Source of the DNA: Deltaproteobacteria bacterium
GTDB lineage: Bacteria; Desulfobacterota; DSM-4660; Desulfatiglandales; HGW-15
Direction of reading: 5' to 3'
DNA: 9,412 bases
Assembly: GCA_019307805.1 (NCBI GenBank)
Contig: JAFDIX010000074.1
Coordinates: forward strand, 1 to 9,412
The notes under the pieces were generated by a model, which worked only from the letters and a program-made list of their open reading frames with translations, ran no database searches and was not told the origin of the DNA. Positions 6,940-9,412 of this stretch are shown here, piece after piece (within the stretch, counting starts at the first letter, position 1; every line of letters begins with the position of its first letter). The position numbers and the translations under genes are program-made.

Positions 6940-7713
6940 CTAAAGCTCCTGGGCAAAGAGGGCCGCCCCCAGGGCACCCACAATCTGGGGCTCTTCATGG
7001 ATAAAAAAGGATGCCCCCGCCTTCGCCTCCAGCAGTGATACCACCCCTCTGTTCTTGGCCACACCACCACTCATGACCATATCCCCGTGAATGCCCACCG
7101 CCTTCACCATGTTCCATACACGGTTCACAATGGCACGATGCAATCCATGTACGATCTCCCCCTTAGGCCGGTTCTGTGCCACCAGGGAGACGACTTCACT
7201 TTCGGCAAAGACCGTACACACACTGCTTATCTTCAATGCTCCCCCGCTTTCAAGGGATAGCCTCCCCATCTGCTCCATGGGTATTTTAAGCTTGCTGGAC
7301 ATGACCTCGAGAAAGCGGCCCGTGCCTGCCGCACACTTGTCGTTCATGGTAAAATCGAGGACCTTTCCCCCTTCCCCTATCCGAATGACCTTGGAATCCT
7401 GCCCCCCGATGTCGATCACTGTACCCGTGCCCGGAAAAAGGTGGTAGGCCCCCCTGCCATGGCATGAGATCTCCGTTACTTTTTTCCGGGCAAAGGGAAC
7501 GGAAATGCGGCCATAACCGGTAGCCACGGAGCCCTTGACCTCTTCGCGATCAATCCCTGTCTCTGAAAGGGCCTGGGCCATGGCCTGCTCTGCAGCTTCA
7601 GTGCTGTTGGCCCCTGTTTCCACGATACTGTACCCTGCCATCTCAGAATTTGCATCCAGGATAACCGCTTCCGTACTCGAAGAGCCCACATCGATGCCTG
7701 CAAAATAGTCCAC
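6940..7713 (-). CDS. 2-Hydroxyacyl-CoA dehydratase / benzoyl-CoA reductase activator ATPase (HgdC/BcrD-like)
   Basis: A 257-residue member of the BadF/BadG/BcrA/BcrD family in the ASKHA fold. These proteins use ATP to drive a low-potential electron from their [4Fe-4S] cluster to the dehydratase or reductase. Visible motifs: phosphate-1 loop GIDVGSSSTE at 6-15, phosphate-2 motif DIGGQDSK at 101-108, cluster cysteine C127 in NDKCAAGTGRFLE, second cluster cysteine C166 in SSVCTVFAESEV, and adenosine motif SGGVAKN at 215-221. In the known activators a homodimer shares one cluster through these two cysteines per subunit, which fits the single gene here. The start is GTG at 7713, three bases after the stop of the upstream subunit gene, with GGAGG at 7725-7729 inside that gene's end. 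This implies translational coupling. The length equals that of homodimeric activators. Confidence 0.93.
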   Translation of the reverse strand: MDYFAGIDVGSSSTEAVILDANSEMAGYSIVETGANSTEAAEQAMAQALSETGIDREEVKGSVATGYGRISVPFARKKVTEISCHGRGAYHLFPGTGTVIDIGGQDSKVIRIGEGGKVLDFTMNDKCAAGTGRFLEVMSSKLKIPMEQMGRLSLESGGALKISSVCTVFAESEVVSLVAQNRPKGEIVHGLHRAIVNRVWNMVKAVGIHGDMVMSGGVAKNRGVVSLLEAKAGASFFIHEEPQIVGALGAALFAQEL

Positions 7714-7716
7714 GCC

Positions 7717-9033
7717 CTACCCGGCCTCCATGGTTTCAAAAAAGGCATTCAGCCTGGTGAGCGTCTGTTCCTCGGAAAAGGCCCGGGAATCCGTGATATC
7801 TGCTTCGATGACCACGGAGGGGATACTGAGGCGCTCCAGCAACAGGCGTTTGAGGTCATACTGTCCCACGGAATAGGGCTTGCAGCTTCGGGCCGAGTGG
7901 ATCACCAATCCATCCACCTGGTACTCCTTGATGAGCCGCTCCATGAGATTGAGCCGATGATTGAGATTATTGTTGAGGATGACCAGGCTGTAGGTCCTGG
8001 CCATGGACTCGAAGGGATTGCCATCCTCCAGATTCAGTATGGTCTCTGCCCATGCGTTGGTATAGGTGGCGGTAACAAAGTTCATGCGCTGCTCTGCGAA
8101 GAGGTTGGCAAAGTCCCTCATCTTGTACCATATGGCGATGTTGTCCCACATGAGGCGTTTACCCTCGTGGGTTACGGCCCCGATACCCTGCTCTACACGC
8201 TCCCTTAATTCCTGAAGCAGGATCCGGTAATAATTCAAGGCCACCGGAAGACCCCGCAGTGAAACGATAGGTGCCAAATGCACAAAGGCGTCGAATATGC
8301 TCATGGGCGCAGGCCTCGCCTTCATGGTGGCCAGTATCTCTCCCCAGGTGAGTGAGGCCTCCTTGGCACTCCGGATGTTTTCTTCAAACCTCTCCTGATT
8401 AAATTCCTTTTTAGAGATCTGCTCCAGCATGGGGATCATTTCATGGAACTGCCGAACCATGTAGCCAATGTCATTCTCCGTGATCTCCTCAAAATTGTAG
8501 GGGGTATCAAAGAGAATGAGAGGAATCTTGTAGCGATGGGCCAGCACTTTGTACCAGTATACGACGGTCTGGCAGATATTGTTTGATGCAAAGAGCACAT
8601 CCGGTTTTGGCAGTCTGCCGGCGGGAGTCTTTCCTGAAAAGAAGTAGCCCAGATCTATCCTGGCATAGGAACAGAGGTCCTGACTGTAGCCATGCTCTTC
8701 GGCTGCTTCGCAGAGTTCCGGGCCCATTCTCTTTGCGCCACAAAGGGCCCCGTGGTTTTCGGGATACACGGTATAGAAGCCAAAGGGCCGCAGGAGTTCA
8801 ACCGGGGCCCCGCTGGTCACCCATGCCACGGGCTTTGCCCCTTCCGCATAACGTGACAGGAAGTAGTGCCTGGTCATGATCTCCTTGAGCCGACCCGCAC
8901 TCTTCAGGGGTGGACCGAACAATGGATTGGGCCTGGACCGGCGCTTTTTCCTTCTGGCCCGGGCAAGGCCCATGAGCGCCGGCGCTCCCACATCTTTCAT
9001 AAGATGGTATTTCAAATTCCTGCCAATGGACAT
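7717..9033 (-). CDS. 2-Hydroxyacyl-CoA dehydratase / benzoyl-CoA reductase subunit, HgdA/BcrB-like
   Basis: A complete 438-residue subunit of the HGD-D family, cytoplasmic and oxygen-sensitive. The enzyme is a heterodimer in which each subunit usually carries an iron-sulfur cluster; with the activator it removes water from (R)-2-hydroxyacyl-CoA by a ketyl radical route, or reduces an aromatic acyl-CoA. Candidate cluster ligands are C121 in LCSYARIDLGYF, C154 in ASNNICQT and C384 in HSARSCKPYS. Other family marks are TSGAPVELLRPFG near 73-85 and the C-terminal IEADITDSRAFSEEQTLTR near 409-427. Length and C-terminal motif match the larger HgdA/BcrB type rather than HgdB/BcrC. The N-terminus carries a basic ARARRKKRRSR stretch near 24-34, unusual in shape but ahead of the conserved fold. 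The ATG at 9033 is preceded by a G-rich site. It lies 27 bases after the preceding subunit gene. The exact substrate cannot be read from this sequence. Confidence 0.92.
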   Translation of the reverse strand: MSIGRNLKYHLMKDVGAPALMGLARARRKKRRSRPNPLFGPPLKSAGRLKEIMTRHYFLSRYAEGAKPVAWVTSGAPVELLRPFGFYTVYPENHGALCGAKRMGPELCEAAEEHGYSQDLCSYARIDLGYFFSGKTPAGRLPKPDVLFASNNICQTVVYWYKVLAHRYKIPLILFDTPYNFEEITENDIGYMVRQFHEMIPMLEQISKKEFNQERFEENIRSAKEASLTWGEILATMKARPAPMSIFDAFVHLAPIVSLRGLPVALNYYRILLQELRERVEQGIGAVTHEGKRLMWDNIAIWYKMRDFANLFAEQRMNFVTATYTNAWAETILNLEDGNPFESMARTYSLVILNNNLNHRLNLMERLIKEYQVDGLVIHSARSCKPYSVGQYDLKRLLLERLSIPSVVIEADITDSRAFSEEQTLTRLNAFFETMEAG

Positions 9034-9060
9034 GGGGCCCCCTGTTTTTTACATATTCTC

Positions 9061-9411
9061 TTACTTATTGCTGGCCGCAGTAGTCTGCCCATTCAACATT
9101 TCTCCAAAGGCCTCCACCCGTGTTGAAAGCTGACCCCCAAATCCCTGGTTGAGCTCTACATCCATAACCAGGGTAGGGATCTCCTTATCCCTGAGGCCTT
9201 CGACCAGTTCGGGAACATCAAAGAGTTCCGGTTCACAGAACTTCACCATATAAAAAATGACCCCCTTGGCTCCGCTCTTTTCAATTTTTTCCAAAAGGGA
9301 GTCCAGGCGTACCGCCAGGGGGGAATCCTTGGTGGTGCAGGGAGGCATGGCAAAATAGCTTTCTGTCAAGGCCTCAAAGGGATCTTCCCTGCTGCTGGAC
9401 GGCATCATGAA
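9061..9411 (-). CDS. Partial 2-hydroxyacyl-CoA dehydratase / benzoyl-CoA reductase subunit, HgdB/BcrC-like (C-terminal part)
   Basis: The last 116 residues of a second HGD-D family subunit; the frame is open beyond the right edge, so the ATG at 9408 is internal. The visible part shows FEALTESYFAMPPC, a helix LDSLLEKIEKSGAKG, then VIFYMVKFCEPELFDVPEL with the cysteine expected to bind the cluster, and a C-terminal GGQLSTRVEAFGEML. This matches the end of the smaller HgdB/BcrC type, which is about 380 residues, so roughly 260 residues are missing. It is the first visible gene of the minus-strand operon; the promoter lies outside the window. Confidence 0.88.
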   Translation of the reverse strand, partial: FMMPSSSREDPFEALTESYFAMPPCTTKDSPLAVRLDSLLEKIEKSGAKGVIFYMVKFCEPELFDVPELVEGLRDKEIPTLVMDVELNQGFGGQLSTRVEAFGEMLNGQTTAASNK

Positions 9412-9412
9412 T

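Noticed and set aside
6921..6949. Weak hairpin across the convergent stop codons as a bidirectional terminator
   Set aside because: The stem is short, needs a bulge, and has no T tract on either strand.
7897..8208. Plus-strand reading frame of 103 codons
   Set aside because: Shadow of the HgdA/BcrB-like gene, which has clear family motifs on the minus strand.

Overview
The window looks like chromosomal DNA of an anaerobic bacterium, most likely from the deltaproteobacterial group (Desulfobacterota) or a metabolically similar anaerobe. This is inferred from gene content: an oxygen-sensitive radical 2-hydroxyacyl-CoA dehydratase / benzoyl-CoA-reductase-type enzyme with its ATP-driven activator, a stand-alone response regulator, and moderate G+C. 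No rRNA, tRNA, CRISPR, insertion sequence or phage feature was seen, and no gap between genes exceeds 300 bases.

Layout on the + strand: (1) 2-568 is the 3' part of an unrecognised membrane-anchored protein with a probable coiled coil, cut by the left edge. (2) 694-1266 is a response-regulator receiver without a recognisable output domain. (3) A probable sigma-70-type promoter (1348-1375) and a strong ribosome binding site lead to a single-domain cupin (1454-1858), which ends at a strong intrinsic terminator (1883-1923). (4) A new unit then starts: a STAS-domain protein with a long unrecognised C-terminal domain (1991-3205), a very unusual ABC importer protein (3281-6115) and its ATPase (6121-6933). 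The importer protein joins a BPD_transp_2-type permease, an extra membrane helix and two tandem TrpX/ABC_sub_bind-type substrate-binding domains in one 944-residue chain.

Layout on the - strand, converging on the ATPase with only 6 bases between the stop codons: the C-terminal part of an HgdB/BcrC-like subunit (cut by the right edge), a complete 438-residue HgdA/BcrB-like subunit, and a 257-residue HgdC/BcrD-like activator. The subunit order resembles bcrCBAD, but with one activator gene in the place of the two that form a heterodimer there.

Working model (inference): the STAS protein, permease-binding-protein fusion and ATPase form one operon for an importer built from two polypeptides, possibly with STAS-mediated regulation. 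The related TrpXYZ systems carry aromatic amino acids. 2-Hydroxyacyl-CoA dehydratases act in amino-acid fermentation, including aryl-lactyl-CoA dehydration, and benzoyl-CoA reductases act on aromatic acids. A substrate link between the two convergent clusters is therefore plausible, but it is not shown by the sequence.

The most noteworthy items are the permease-SBP-SBP fusion and the STAS protein with an unknown C-terminal domain next to it.
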